In this document: piece by piece, positions 44,461-59,303 of the stretch | How the letters are laid out: each line of letters begins with the position of its first letter | How positions within the stretch are numbered: position 1 is the first letter of the stretch | Source: Euglena gracilis | Taxonomy: Eukaryota; Euglenida; Euglenophyceae; Euglenales | DNA length: 64,000 bases | Reading direction: 5' to 3' | NCBI GenBank assembly: GCA_039621445.1 | Contig: CP154956.1 | Location: 50,331,302 to 50,395,301 of the forward strand | The notes under the pieces: generated by a model | The model's input: the letters and a program-made list of their open reading frames with translations, nothing else | Told to the model about the DNA's origin: nothing | Databases searched by the model: none | Made by a program: the position numbers and the translations under genes

Positions 44461-45928
44461 CTGCTGGTAACTTAGGAGTAATTCTGGGGCAAAATCAATT
44501 TAAAAAACATAGGGTGGTGCAATGCTGAAGATGTTTTGGTTCCAACTCCGAAACAATGATTCTCGGGTTTTGCGAACCAGTAACCACAGTGTATGAACCC
44601 CAAAATCATTTATGATCCCAAGGCGCCCCATTTTTTTTTGAAGCCACCTAAGCAGGTACCAGAACAGCACCCATACACTGATGACTGAATGTCACTGGGA
44701 CAGTCGCAGTCGAGGCCAGCAAGGCAGCTAGAACAAAAAGGGACACTTTGCGCCTTTCTTCCTTCAAGTGTGTTCTCAAAAACAAATGAAATAGGTGGAT
44801 AATGTCCCAAAAGCAATTGACCAATTCATTCGGAAATTGACAGGATGCACTGACATTCATCATGCAGCAGCTTTTGATGCACAGTGGTCCCAAATGTGTA
44901 GCATGCAACTTCCAATCGCTGGTGGATGGTCAATTTCCCTGTGTAATCCCAGAAAAATTTCAAAAAAATGGACGCACAAAAGCAAATGAAAATGCGGCAT
45001 TTCCCCCCAAAAAGTCAGAATGCAAAAATTGACAAATGCACAAATTTTCAAGGTTTTGGGATGTGCAAAAAAAAAGTGCAAAGCATGCCACTTGCACATC
45101 CCCGGCATCTGTGTGGGGACCTGTGAAGGCCAGCTGTCCTCTGATCCACAGAGAAGAGAAGATGTGTTATTTGCCGAAAGGCACGACGAATTAGGCTTAA
45201 AAAAAGCGGAGCAGGGACAGACTGTCCGCGGCATGAGGATGCATGGGGGAAGAGTCATGCATTTACGGACACCGTGCCGTGTGACTGATTGCCAGAGAAA
45301 AATGCAGTGCCATAATGGTTGTGAGGTTGATCTTCCATTTGGCTTTTCCGTTCTTTCATTTCATTCGGCTCTCAGCCGCATTTATGCCTATGCACGTGCC
45401 ATCCTAATAAATAAAAGACAAATGTACAAATACAGTCCAAAAAAAATGCCCAGCTTTTTGTACGCATCAGCTGTTCATTGTTCCACAGACGACAGGACAA
45501 CATTAAACCCCCCAAACAGAAGAAATACCTGGGGTTTGGTCACATAGAGAACCCGGGTGGGGGAGGTTCACTTCGGCATGATATGGATGATGAAGATGAT
45601 GACGATGGCGACGACGATAATGAGCTTAGATTCATTAAGTGACCCCCAGGGCAACTTTTCCCCAGCCCACCCACCCACTTTTTGAAAACCCACTTATGCG
45701 CAACCCCCCCCCAAAAAACCCCACCCAAAGTTGGACGAAACTCCCTTAAGTTTTACTCCGGCCGGGACGGGCTGACCCATAATGCACCACACCCAGGGAG
45801 GGGGACCAGTGCACCCAACCAGGGTGTCACTTAACGACCCAGTGGGGGGGGGGGGGGCAGCTCAGAGGCTGGAAAACTTGGGCTGGCTGTGGAAAGGGCT
45901 GCTGGCTGACCCCCTCCATGCTGGAACT
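44461..45928. other. Spacer, no supported gene
   Basis: AT-rich, mostly unique DNA to about 45540. It includes a (GAT)n-like stretch near 45576-45625 and a CCCACC-rich repeat at 45640-45770. No reading frame is convincing. Confidence 0.4.
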
Positions 45929-47715
<1,787 letters not shown>

Positions 47716-47717
<2 letters not shown>

Positions 47718-48333
47718 ACCCGACCCAGGGTCGAACCCAAATTGAAATTCCGGTCGAACCAAAAAAAAATCGAAAGTTCAAAAAAAACGCACCCCAAAAA
47801 ATACAACACATTACGGAAAAGCAGGCAGGTCTTTGAGCAAAAAAAATCCCATCCCACATTCAATGGAAAATGCACAGGAAAATGGTCCCAAAATTGCCAT
47901 ATTTTGGCAAAAGAAATGCGACTTTTTCGACTTTCAATTTTTCGTCCACGTTCGATCCCTGGATCGGACGTTGGTTGTCACTTGGGCCTAAGGGCGGTCC
48001 TTAAAGGGAAAAAAAGGATCACTGTGGCCAGCCCACTTCCAACCCCGAGAGCAAAAAAAAATGGTCAATATCCAGGCACCCCTCAGGGGGCTGCAAAATA
48101 ATTAAAACTCGTCCATGGGGGGAATGAGGCTGGAAAAAGGTTGCAGGTTGGCTGGACCCCCCCCAATGGATGGGGTCCACTGCAGCTTGGGCAACGCCCT
48201 GGACCCGACCCACCCACTCATGAACACTCGCCCTCCAACCCACCAGTATTAGTGAAGTACCAATACTGGTGAAGTACTAATACTTTCACCTAATACTGGT
48301 GAAGTCCCACCAGTTTAGGTGAAATTACGATGA

Positions 48334-48336
<3 letters not shown>
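47716..48336. repeat. Direct duplication unit, copy B
   Basis: Copy of 45929-46550 at an offset of about 1787 bases. It also ends in ATGATGGTGGCGGC and runs into a second, shorter trinucleotide array. Confidence 0.95.
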
Positions 48337-48387
<51 letters not shown>

Positions 48388-48443
48388 TGGTGGTGGTGGT
48401 GGTGGTGGTGGTGGTGGTGGTGATGATGATGGCCATCATGGTC

Positions 48444-48479
<36 letters not shown>

Positions 48480-48500
48480 GTCATCATGGTCATGATCACT
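48337..48500. repeat. (GGC)n(GGT)n(GAT)n array
   Basis: Clean blocks of GGC, then GGT, then GAT with a GGCCATCATGGTCATGATG interruption that is repeated at the end. This is the tidy counterpart of the disordered block at 46551-47715. Confidence 0.9.
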
Positions 48501-49822
48501 GACCCTTATGACATCTCCTAACCTCCATGCTGCTGCTCCAATTCTCATCTTCTGGAAGTTGCACACTTCTTACGCCTGCGATATGCTGCTATGCTGCACA
48601 GCGACTGGAAAAAAAAAACTCGTGCCTCTGTTCCTTTCAGGCCAGCAGGCCAGCAGGCTTGACTCAAAGAGGGAACTGATTGTGTGGGAGGCATGGCTCG
48701 GGGCAAGGGAGGGGGGCTCCTGAAGCGGCTGCAACTCCAGCACGCGATCAAGCATCGGTGGCCCCCCAAAAGGCCACGAGTGCCACGGCGGTCCTTAACA
48801 TGAACAAGAAGACTGTCCCATCCGACGTGGACGTGCCAAAGAATTGCCATTTTTTCGCCCATTTTTGCCTTGCGGGTTTTCCATGGAATGTGCTGGGGTG
48901 AAAAGAGAGGGGAAGTGACGCCTGGTATCCTTGGACCTTCGTCCACCCACCCAAAACTCAAAATGTGTTCTGTGTGTTTTCCGACTTCACCGACCTCATT
49001 CGAGGCCCGGCACAGGTGTAAAGAGGGCGATTCATTAAAGACATTCAAAAACACAGAAATCGATAAATTGGACCCATATGAAATATCAGAAAGAGTGTGC
49101 ATCGTACCGCAAACCCGAAACTTGGAAACAAAACGCAGTGGAACTCCTTGCAAACTGGAGAATTTTTCCAAAAGAAAAATGGCCACCACCTTGGGGGCCC
49201 AATCAAAAAACCGCATTGTTAGCACCCACTAGCAATACAATGGGTTGTTATGCTAACTGGTTGGTGAGAATTCAGAGAGGTTTGTCATAAATGGCGGGTC
49301 GATACCACAAGGGGAGGCGGGTCGTTCACACCTCTATAGATTCCAGGCAGTCATTCTTCGGACAGTTGTCGTTGTCGATCTCTTATAAGGTCAAAAAAAA
49401 ACAACATCCTGTTCCGCCCACGTGGACCTGAGTTAAACAGCCACCCCATTGTGTCCGAATCACCATTGACGCCCCTCCACGTCTTCGTCGTTGATGGACA
49501 AAGAATCCATGTGCGTGCATCAGTGAAAGAAGCAGATGCACGTGGCCGGTGGATGCTTGCCGTTGAGGGGCCAGAAAAAAAAATTGGGAGAGTCGCGGAG
49601 CTGGGGCAGTTTTGTGAACCCTTTCAACGAGTGATCAGAGGGGAAACAATCCAACCCTCTTCATCCAAAAAGGTCTGTTGAGTTTGCTTATTGCCTTATC
49701 ATGGGGCGGTGCCTCAAAGGCATACAATAAAAAAACATGACTAAGTTAATAACATAATACAAAATGCAATAATAACGAATATATTCCCCATACACAAAAG
49801 TGTTATTACATACACTCTGTAT
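48501..49822. other. Unique-looking DNA, no supported gene
   Basis: Less repetitive DNA with short open frames. A plus frame at 49451-49681 (containing FVVDGQRIHVRASVKEADAR) reads well but lacks clear splice sites and has no partner. AT-rich after 49690. Confidence 0.35.
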
Positions 49823-50117
49823 CAGGGGTTTTTTTAAGGCCGGGGGGGGGGGGGGGGGGTGTGCGGGGGTCGGCACCCACCTCCCAACCCCCAGGGGGGG
49901 GGCCCCCCCGGGGGGGGGGGGTGGGGTCCCGGGGGACCCACCCACTTTTGCCCAAACATGCTAAAATGGAATCTTTTCAAAATTTTCGGCGCCTTTGGCG
50001 CCGAAAAAGATATACCCACCAGCCCCTGCCCCCACCCCCCGGGGGGGGGGGGGTCCAAGGAACCAACCCACCCTACCCCCCCCGGGGGAGGGGGTCCAAA
50101 ACTAAAAAAAAACCCTG
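49823..50117. mobile_element. hAT-like MITE, CAGGGGTTTTTTTAAG, copy 4
   Basis: Left CAGGGGTTTTTTTAAG, right AAAAAAAAACCCTG. Flanks CTCTGTAT (49815-49822 and 50118-50125) are identical. Interior: G/C runs around GGCGCCTTTGGCGCCGAAAA at about 49989. Related to but more diverged than copies at 11815, 13071 and 54276. Confidence 0.95.
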
Positions 50118-51708
50118 CTCTGTATATGTTCACAGCATGCCAATACAAAAGGGAAAAGTGTGCCTTGATTTAGTTCAAATCACCGATCATGAACCAACCG
50201 AATTAAAAAAAAAAAGGCCCTGAACCCCTCCCATTCTCGCTCGAGGCAGATAAAAAATAGTCAAAAGCTACAGAAAGCGACGAGATTGAACAGGTATGCA
50301 CATCAGTTGTTCTAGAAACCCCAAACTGTAAAGAAAAGGTGTCTGGTGGTGTGCTGTTTTTTCTGAACATTGGAAAAATTATAAGGAAATGGCCCACAAT
50401 TTCAGTTAAGAATTTAAGAAGCAGGGGAGTTTATTAATTCAATTGATGACTATTTGCCACTGGAAGAAAAAAAGTTGCAAGGTCGGGAAAATCTCGTATT
50501 GCAGAACAATTGATGTGCAATGTTATGTGCGCTTCATCAATCATCCAAATTCATCCCAAATAATGCAGATGTATGAAGAGAATCGCACACCACTCATTTG
50601 CATCCGTGCACCAATGGGAATATATAGATGCCAAAGGTGGTGTGCATACAGAGAATATTTTTGGAGAATTACAGAAAATTGTCTGAGATGAATGTGATTG
50701 GTTTTCAAAAATTCAAAAAAAAGGAACCAAGCATTTGGCAAGTGGACAGTCTGATTGCAAAAAAAAGCACTTTGGACCTGAGAGGTTGAAACATGAAATT
50801 TCTGAAATTCAAACAGAACTTCCACTGTGCAAAAAGAAATGCAAAATTATGGGGTTTTGATACAGCGTTAATTTTAAACTTATGCAACACTTGCATTTCT
50901 CCATTAATCGGCTCTGAGGTGTCTAAAAATACAAGTATTAAAATAACAACAAACAAAACAAACATTCTTTGAATATTCCGGATCAGGGAAAAGCTCTCTA
51001 TGCTCAATCACGTGTCTGACCAGTTCTAGTGTCCTATCACTACCAGTACTAGTATCTAGTAGGGTTCGATATGAGGGGATATATGTGTGGGGGGTCGGAC
51101 GTCCCAGATTCAGGACGGGGAGGGGGCGGGGGACACCCTCTCTCCTAAACAGTGGAACGGTCCAGGTGAAAAATTTCGGCTCGGCGCAAAACGCCAAGCC
51201 AAAATGACCTTCCAAAATAGGCAAAAAACTATAAAAAAAAAGGAAAATGCCATTGGTGCACTTTGGGGGGAAAAAATTGTCAAAAATATCAAACTAAATT
51301 GGCACAAAGCGCTGGAGGAAAAGATTTGAGCTTCTCGGGGTCCCATGTCCCCACGTTTAGGGTCAGTCCGGACCCAGGACACTCCCCTGTGCACCCCCCC
51401 AAAGCAGCAAAACGTCAAAGGGGTTGAAAATTGGTCCGATGCAAAGCGCCAGACAAAGAAAAAGACTGGGCACTTCTTGCACAAAAGGAGGGGGAAGTCG
51501 CAAAACCCCCAAAAAAATGGTGCAAAGCGATGGAGAGGACGATTTGAACCTTTGGGTTCTCCCGGGGGTCGGTCCAAACCCCTCTGACAGGTGGTCTGGG
51601 CCCGCAGTCAAAAAAAGGGGTTGGACGACGAAACCCCCACCCCCAAAAGCCAAAAACTTTTTTGTCTCGAACGCAGCTTTCCCGTGCTTCCGTTTTCTCA
51701 AAGCAGTG
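50118..51708. other. AT-rich spacer and G/C-run pieces
   Basis: AT-rich to about 51060 with no convincing frame. At 51070-51330 there is a G/C-run piece with a CAGTGGAACGGTCCAGGTGAAAAATTTCGG motif. Core-like GGCGCAAAACGCC and CAAAGCGC words are near 51182, 51306 and 51440. No gene supported. Confidence 0.4.
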
Positions 51709-51913
51709 TAAACCCCCCTAATAGAAGCACAGGGCCGCTACAAGTGCAGGGTCCAAATAAAAGCGCACCCCCCCCCCGCGCTACACTTTGATGGGATTTC
51801 CAGAGAAAAATCAACAAAAATCGCACAGGTTGGGTCCAAATGGAAGCACACCCCCCCGCCGCCCAGAGGCAGCGGTCCGCTATAAACACACCCATGCTTC
51901 TATCGGGGGGGTA
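51709..51913. mobile_element. R2 repeat element, AATAGAAGC ends, TA-bounded
   Basis: TAAACCCCCCTAATAGAAGCAC on the left is mirrored by TGCTTCTATCGGGGGGGTA on the right. The interior aligns with R1 (34531-34740), including GATGGGATTTCCAGAG..AAATCAACAAAAATCGC. TA at both ends suggests the same target preference as X, V and W. Confidence 0.7.
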
Positions 51914-52202
51914 CCTGTTTTGCTCAGAACTTGGTGTGGATTCCGTGTCATGTTCCCACGACTGTGCACAACACCATGTGGGCAATTGGCATTGAGCATA
52001 GGTCCGGGGGTATACAGAAGTGCAGTCAGCCATTGAAAAACTGCAACAGAAGGCACCAACGGTGCTAGGGGGGCAAGGATGGAGAAATGCCATTCCAAAT
52101 GCCATCAGCCTCGCACCCTGCCCCCAGCATCACAAATTCAAACAGATGGAGGGAGTGCAGAAGGCTTTGACTGCAGCCACAGTGGGCACCATGACTAAAA
52201 TC

Positions 52203-52460
52203 TCAACAGGGCCTTCCATTCGGCACAGGCACGAGTTTTAGTCGTGGTTTCTCCTCTTTGGGGGGAGTACTATTCGGCACTTTGGTAAAAACCTTGAGGG
52301 GGGCTTCTATTGGGTAATCCATTGGTGAGGCAAAGGCTTCTATTCGGGGCTGGGGCCCTTCATTGATGAAGTCCATCCGTTTTAATCCGTCGGAACACAC
52401 GGCTCTCAGCACCAGGAAAACAAATATCACCATTCCGGCAGCCGCCTGCTGCATTCGATT
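52203..52460 (-). CDS. Weak candidate: N-terminal signal-anchor frame
   Basis: On the minus strand an internal ATG near 52454 would give about 83 residues. They begin with a hydrophobic MVIFVFLVLRAV segment followed by polar, proline-containing sequence, the pattern of a signal peptide or anchor. The frame overlaps two AATAGAAGCC words of the R repeat type and has no clear donor, so it may be repeat-derived. Confidence 0.2.
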   Translation of the reverse strand, partial: NRMQQAAAGMVIFVFLVLRAVCSDGLKRMDFINEGPQPRIEAFASPMDYPIEAPLKVFTKVPNSTPPKEEKPRLKLVPVPNGRPC

Positions 52461-54275
52461 CCTGTTGCCGGCAGCTTGGCATTCGGTCGCCGTATAGCCA
52501 CCGGAGGTGGAGCAAATTGGCCGACGGATCACATATGGGCCAGGGGGGGTGCGGCCAACCCGGCGGGCGGGGCCCCCAACCACAGCGGGCTGTTGAAGGG
52601 GGACCACCCTCCGACTGCCGGCGATGCAGCGGCGTGGGGCGGCGACAGGCTGCGGTTGGGAACGTGGGGATGCAATCCGCCTAGCCTTGCCAAAGAGAGG
52701 GGGGGGAGTGAGCGGCAATGAAAAAACGGGGACGGATGCAATGCCATTTTTTTTTTCAAAAATGGATGGAATGGGGATGGGGAAGAAGTGCCTTTAACAC
52801 CGTGTTTTTTCAGACCATATTTTTTCAGACCCCCCCCCCGCATTCAGCCAGCGGTCGTTGAGGCGTGGAGGTGGGCGAAAGCCAGCAGCTGGCCACCGCC
52901 CACCAGTGCGTGGTCCGAGCCCGACGGCCAGCCTGCGCGGGGACCCGACCGCAGTGGCAGGAGCGGGGGCCGCAGTGTCCGGGAGACGCGGGCCCCCACC
53001 CCTCGGGAGGTTGGGGTGGGGCCGATGCGGGCTCGAGGGGGATTTGGGGGAGGCCGGCGGCTCGGGTCGGGTCACTGTGCTGGCACGACCCTTCCGTTGC
53101 CGCGGTGCCCGGCCCCCCACCCCTCTGGCCGGTTGCCGGGGTGGCTCCGGCCCACATCACACGGTTTGATGGACTGAAACCCATCGCCCTGTTCATCGCA
53201 CACGTGCCCGCAAAAAAAAATCCCAAAGCAAAAAAACCCCTGAACTGTTCCACCTGTTGTCGCACAGTTGGATCTGTTGCTTACGCTGCTTTGTTCGCTC
53301 ACCCTTTTTGGGGCAGAAACGCGTGTTCTTAAAAATGCAACCCAAATTCTGCTCAAAAGCCGTTCAATCCATTTCGGCCACCAAATGGTATTCTGACGCG
53401 CGGAACAGTCCCCGTGTTTCACCGACCACCACGTGCACTTGCCCAGCGCCACTCTGGCACACCAGGAAAGCCACGGTTTTGGGACGATGGGAAGTCGCAT
53501 GCCAGTGCCAATGCATCCGAACTCCAACCCCATCCCAAACCAAGCACCCCCCACCCTATCCCTTGCCAGGGCTTTCCGCGGACCCCCAGCGGGGAGACCC
53601 TCTTTCAGCGGGGTTACCACCAGTGAGAGCGAAATGTGAGGTTTGGATTCAGGACATGTTATTAAACACAAGGGTTGCAGAACCTTCGTGAAACTCTGGG
53701 GGCTGGGGGGGAAGGCCGTTTACAACTGTCACTGAAAAAAAAAATGCCCAAGGTTCCTTGTTATGCCCCCCTCCTTGGGATGCCACAAAAGCACTTTTGT
53801 GGATTTCTGTGCATCATTTTTGGTACACACTGAGCCTCGACTAACAATTGCCGCCCACCCCATTTACAACCTCAGCTTGATTGCAGTATTACAAAAAAAA
53901 CGGGCCACCATCCCCTTAACCAAGGTGAGGGAGTCAGCCAGCTACCCTGCACAGAAATAAACAAATGGGGAAATGAACGCACTCAAAATTAACTGTGTGG
54001 ACAGGTTTCAGTGGTGAATTCAAAAAAAACAGAAAGAAGACAAAAACGCCGCTCAGTTCCACCGCCTGCAGCGTAACCACAGTGGGCGGTGGGGGTCAGC
54101 GGCGGCACCGCCGGCCGTCAGACCACAGATGTGGTGGAGCTGCAGGGCGGCCAGGGCAGAGCCGGCGGCTGGAACCACGCTGCTTCTCAAAGCCCCATTC
54201 CCACCCCCAGCCAGGTTGGCATGGGACCATAGATTCACTTCCTGAGCCCACGGACGCGGCGTCGGGGTTCCCGGG
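52461..54275. other. GC-rich island and spacer, no confident gene
   Basis: From 52470 to 53170 the DNA is GC-rich with CpG and all frames are partly open, with alanine/proline/glycine/arginine-rich translations. A real exon could be hidden, but I cannot choose a frame. 53200-53690 has overlapping frames on both strands. The rest is spacer. Confidence 0.3.
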
Positions 54276-54555
54276 CAGGGGTTTTTTTAAGACCGGGGGG
54301 GGTCCCCCCCCACCCACCCACCCCCGAGAGAGAGGGCCCCCGGGGGGGTGAGGGGGGTCCGGGGGACCCACAAAAAATGGCCGAAAATCGCGAAAAGTGC
54401 TAAAAATAGAATTTTTTCGGCGCCTGCGGCGCCGAAAAGTATATCCCACCCCCCTCCGGGGGGACCCCCCCCCAGGGGGGAGGGGGTCCGGCGGACCCAC
54501 CCACCCTACCCCTCCCCCTCCCCCCCCCGGGGGTCCAAACTTAAAAAAATCCCTG
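54276..54555. mobile_element. hAT-like MITE, CAGGGRTTTTTTTAAG family, copy 3
   Basis: In the opposite orientation to the copies at 11815 and 13071. Flanks TTCCCGGG (54268-54275 and 54556-54563) are identical. The interior reverse-complements the conserved TTCTATTTTTAGCACTTTTCGCGATTTTTCGGCCATTTTTTGTGGGTCC of the other copies and the GGCGCCTGCGGCGCC core. Confidence 0.95.
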
Positions 54556-56206
54556 TTCCCGGGCCAAACCCACCAACCCACTTTCTTTCGAAAACCCGCC
54601 CACCCACAACCCCTTCCCCCGCAGGTCAACCCACCCACCCACCCACAATCAAAACTGATCGAAACCCGTTGAAAAAAAAACACTCCGGGCCGGACTGACC
54701 CCTAGCCCACCCACCCACCCTGAAGGGGGACGAGCCACTCTCGAAAAACCCACCACCCACTCACTCCCCGGGAGTGGGGACTAAGTTAAAGTCTATGCAT
54801 GAGACCCCTAAGGGTGGGGGAGCCAAAGAAGAACAACACCAACAAAAGAATGCTCAACCCCTTTTCCGGACCTTTTTTCAAAACCCTTCCGACAGTCAAA
54901 AATTCCAGGTTTGTCTCAAGAAAACCGCAAAATCAAGTCCTTCCAGCATTGTCAGCCGGCCCAGCTGTGCCAGGGTCAGACCCAAACCCATATGCCTCTG
55001 GCAGGTTGGCCTGGGTCAACTTGCTCACCCACCTGCGGGGGGGGGGGGGGGCTTTCCACATTGGGAAGAAGCCTGGCTGGGACGGCGCGCTGCGGGGTAT
55101 GGCTGGACATATGGGACAGCATGGGCTGAGGGGAGGGTAAGACGCCGGGCGTGGACCCTCTCCATCAGCGCACCGGGGCATATGTATGGTAAACCCCCAA
55201 ATATAACGCCAAGGGGGCACCCCCCCAAAAAATGCCCGAAAAGGCCCAAATCCCGCTGGGTTGGGATTTTTCAGCCAAAACTTGGAGGTGAACATACAAA
55301 AACTCAAAAAATGCATTTTTGGGCCATTTTGACCCTTTTTCCAAATTGTCAGCGCATTGTGTCGAAAAAGGTTTTTCGGCCAGCCCGGGAGCTGAGCAAA
55401 GGCCATCAAATAAAACCACCAAAATACATGATCACCCACAAGAGCCCCTGTTGAAATCTCCCCAACCTGACGATTAGTTAGGGCAGGCACCAACTTTAAT
55501 GAGGGGGAACCAAATATGCGCCAACTAAGCCAAGGCACCCATTGACACGTTTCCACAGCTGTATAAATGGTTGTTGTGCGCATTTGCGCCCACTGCCGAT
55601 TTGTGCATTTGCCCACACCGACCACCGATTTCTCTCAAAGTTTGAAGGTTGGGGCATCGTTTCAGGCCTCCCTGAATCTCACCTCCCTGAATCTTTCCAG
55701 TATCCCAAGTTAATGAGGCAGCAGTGTGTGTGGAAGGTTTCCAAGCACATGCTGGGTGTTGGTGACACCTGTTCCAAGGCACCCCAACTGTCAAAATCAC
55801 ATCCTAATCACATAATTGGGTTTTTGGGAGTCAAATGCTGTCATTTTCAAAACTTAAGCGAGATGTTGCCCGTTAGGTTATTCTTTGGGAGGGGGCTTTG
55901 ATCTGGGAGGATTTTAAACAGAAGCAAAAACTCTCTTTGTTTTTGTTGTTGCAACACTGGACCCTTGATTGGATGCCATTCTGGAGAACAATTTTTGCCG
56001 GGAAATCACTCGCATGGTAAGAAAGCGGGAGCGGAGAGGGAGGGGGAGGTAAGAAAGGGAGAAAGGGGATTTTGCAAGCGTTTCTCGGAACAAATACTGA
56101 AATGCTGGAATTTATTGTTTTCATTGCAATAATTTTTTAGTTCAAACTATTTTTAATTGGGAGCCATCTTCTACATGAAGACTGTATGTGCCAGTCGAAA
56201 TTGGTA
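54556..56206. other. Repeat pieces and spacer, no supported gene
   Basis: CCCACC-rich repeat at 54570-54780; G/C run at 55035; a TGCGCATTTGCGCC palindrome near 55577. Open frames overlap on both strands and are unrecognised. Confidence 0.4.
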
Positions 56207-56705
56207 TGTTTGTGGAAAATTGTGCAAGTGGTTGATTTGTGCAAATGCTCAAATGTCTGTTTGGTCGGTTTGCGCACCGGTGCACACCAACCACTTGCAC
56301 AACTTAACACACATGCCATTCAGATGGTGCGGCATTACTGCAGTTTGAAAATCCTTAAGTGCGAGCTATTTGTAGAATTTGAACACAACTAAAATCTCTG
56401 GGTCTGAATTTGAGCATCGGCAGTTGAACCTGTGAAAAACCATTTTTGACCACTCAAACATCAAAATAAACCTGGGTTTCCAGGTTTTATCCTGAAAAAC
56501 CGAGATTAAAAATGCCCTTCACCCCCGGTATTTCATTTCGAAAATGAGGCAGATTATTTTATTGGCGGAAACTGGATTGGTCCGTTGACTTGAAAATCGC
56601 TCTGTTCATGGGGCCATATGTAAACCCCCCCACTTAAAAAACTCTGATGTTTTGGCACAAAAACGTCAAAAATGCTCAATGGTTTGGGGTCATTTTGGGG
56701 GGTTG
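56207..56705 (+). repeat. S1 segmental duplication, copy 2
   Basis: Direct counterpart of 32752-33290. Similarity runs from TGTTTGTGGAAAATTGTGCAAG through CCAGGTTTTATCCTGAAAAAC to AAAAATGC(C/T)CAATGG(C/T)TTGGGGTCA. After this the two copies part: here a Y-type block follows, there the exon B block. Confidence 0.9.
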
Positions 56706-56818
56706 GATTTTCACCAAATTTCTTTGACTTATAAATCCCCTGCACTTAAACCCCCCTTCGACTGACCAACCAAAGCAGATCCAACAAACCCCGGGGGTGT
56801 GTAAGTGGGGGGGTCACT
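56706..56818. mobile_element. Y3 block, related to Y1
   Basis: GGATTTTCACCAA..CTTATAAATCCCC..CACTTAAACCCCCCTTCGACTGACCAACCAAAGC matches the Y1 block inside W. The duplication is dispersed and the ends are unclear. Confidence 0.6.
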
Positions 56819-57611
56819 GACACGCTTTTTGGACCTCTCAGACATATCTTACAACACCACCACTTTGAGCACAACATCTCACACAGCGCTCTCCTCCCCT
56901 TTTCACACTTCTCTTGTCTCAAAAGACCCTGTTATTCAGGCTTCAAATGAAAATAAATTTGGTCGCTTGTGCAAATGTGTAAATTAACCATTTGAATGGT
57001 TGATTTGCACGTTTGCACACATCAACAACCCAAGAATATATTAGCATTATTCAAAGGGGGTCCAGCACCACAGGATACAAGGACGTATATAATGATCAAA
57101 TTCATTTTCCAGCTCCAAACATGCTGGCATAGGAGGCTCTTGGTTGATTTTAAAATGGTTGGTGTTCACAAGCGTGCACATCGTCCATTTGCGCAATTGC
57201 GCACGCCAACATCATTTTTGTTGTTGTGCGGGTGTCACCGAGCCTTAAACATCAATGGGGCAGTGTGTGTGGACAATTTGCCACCAAACTCAACAGGTAA
57301 TTTGTGGCAGTCCTCCTGTGTTCGGTATCCCTCTCTCAAACACCAGTGGCGGAGTTCTCTAACAGCCCATTTCCACCAACTTCATTTGTTGCATGGGAAT
57401 TACACTCCTTTCGTAACCAACTTCAAAACCTTCCACAACGTGAAAGCAAATTTTCTGAAAGCAAGCAAAGGGGTGTCACCCCACCTCCAGAACACCACCT
57501 GGCACTGGCAGTTGTCACACAAGAAATGGGAGGCGTGGGTACCGGGTTTTCGTGTATTTTTAGTAGATTTCTCGCTTTGGGGAGCTCACTCCGGGGGTTT
57601 TACAATGCCAA

Positions 57612-57657
<46 letters not shown>

Positions 57658-58613
57658 CCAGCAAAGTCGGCCAAAACACCAGGAGTAACAGGCCAAAAAA
57701 GACAGTTCGCTCGGATCTGTCGCTCTCTTGCTCCCTCTCGCTCAAACTTCTTATAACGCCAGCACCAAAGTCAAAATTTTCAACATGTGTGAAAATGCGC
57801 ACATCGACCAAAAAAGAAATCTTGAGTGCGAGATGCGCCGACAAAGAATCTCTTAGGGCATGGAGTCGGAGTGCGCAATTTTTTTACCGAATCGGTCTCT
57901 TTTCCAAACACCAGTCATTTTTTGGAAACCAGTCAGTCACCACCTCGCCCGGGGAGGGGGAGGAGTCTGCCAGTGACTAAATTATTGTATGCTTCCGAGG
58001 GAAGAAAAAGTGAAAAAATGCGCAGCAGCAGGTTAGTGGGAAGGGCAGAGGTCGGATTCCGTGCACAGTGTCGGGGCAGTCACTTTGGGTTGCGGGGGTG
58101 GTCGGCCAGGTAGCTGAGCAGAATGCGGGCCCAGTTTTCCCGCACGTGGCGGCAGAGCCTTCTCGCGAAAATGGGCCTGGAACAACGCCCATCCCAGCCT
58201 GCCCTTAAAAAAAAGGCAATAAAACAAATAGAGAACAGGTCGGGAGGTCATTCCCACCACTGGACCGAACTAAGTTTTGGACAAAGCCAAAACTCCCTCC
58301 AGGGGAAGCAATTGCCACGGGACAAAATGGCCAACACAGGGAGGGCAGCACAGAGGGAAGGACACACGGGGGCATCAGTTTCAAGAAGAAGTAAGTGTGT
58401 ACAAACACCATATCCCCAGAACGGCCGGGGTGAGGAGGGGCAGGGGGGGGAGGGTTTGTGTGACGGGCTTGGGTTGGGGAAAGGCCCGGAAGAGCAAGCC
58501 TCGGCCCCCAAACGAAAACCCTGGCCCGTGAACCTGCGGACGTGTTGGCCCAACCGCAAGAGAGGGAAACCAAGAGAGGGGGGAAAGGAGCAGGAAGGGC
58601 GAAGGCCTGGGCG
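56819..58613. other. Spacer; (CA)n microsatellite; no supported gene
   Basis: A (CA)n tract is at 57612-57654. A TTTGCGCAATTGCGCA palindrome lies near 57187-57202. Frames at 56996-57756 look partly protein-like but overlap each other. No domain is recognised. GC-richer DNA begins near 58100. Confidence 0.4.
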
Positions 58614-58753
58614 GTAGTCGTTGAAGTGGCCGAGGGGCCAGCCCACCGCGGTGTGCAGCATGCCGGACGACACGTTGAACGCGTCGAACACCTCCAGCCC
58701 AAGGCTCACCATCCGGTCAGTCGCGTAGCGGTTGAACAGCCGCAGACGGGTGC
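58614..58753 (-). CDS. SGNH-like gene, exon E
   Basis: This is a GC-rich minus-strand exon. The acceptor is GTCGCTGCTTCCAG just above 58753; the exon begins with two bases (GC) that complete a glycine codon with the last G of exon C. It encodes about 46 residues including RLFNRYATDRMVSLGLEVFD and GWPLGHFNDY. In SGNH/PC-esterase-like proteins a segment after the TxxIWH strand sets up a conserved LD-V-D region before the catalytic Asp/His, and the order seen here fits, but a canonical DxxH is not visible. No GT donor follows the last sensible codon (TAC at 58614), so the 3' boundary may be mutated. Confidence 0.6.
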
Positions 58754-59303
58754 CTGGAAGCAGCGACGGAAGCAGGTGCGGGTGCCCGCTAATGTTTGGG
58801 TGGCCAAAAAAAAAATTGGTCCGAAGGGTTGCACGTATCTGGCACACGACTTCCCTGCCAACCCGACCCATTTTCAATGACATTTTTTTCCCATCATCAA
58901 GCAAGGGGTTGCTCATATTCAGAGGGGTCACTTATGGTTGTGTCTCAACCCAAAAGGGGCGTGTTGCTTGTTTTGGGGGGGGGGCGCTTATGTAATAAGA
59001 GGTTGCTTTTACGTACAACGGTGACACGCAACACACAGCACTCACAACGCACATGGATGCACACATCACTGAAAAAAAAAACAGAAAGAAACAAATGGGC
59101 TTGGCAGAGAGGAGAGAAATGGTGACAAAGATTACCTGCACTAGACTTTTTGTGAATCAGGAATAAAGAAATTTGGGGCAAAAGTTTAAATCTTGTTAAC
59201 TATGTTGGAGTATTAAAAATAGTGCCTTCCATTTAGATGACAAGTAATCGATGGTGTGGTTCAAACTTATTGGATTTGATTCCATCTGTGATGGCCCTCG
59301 CTT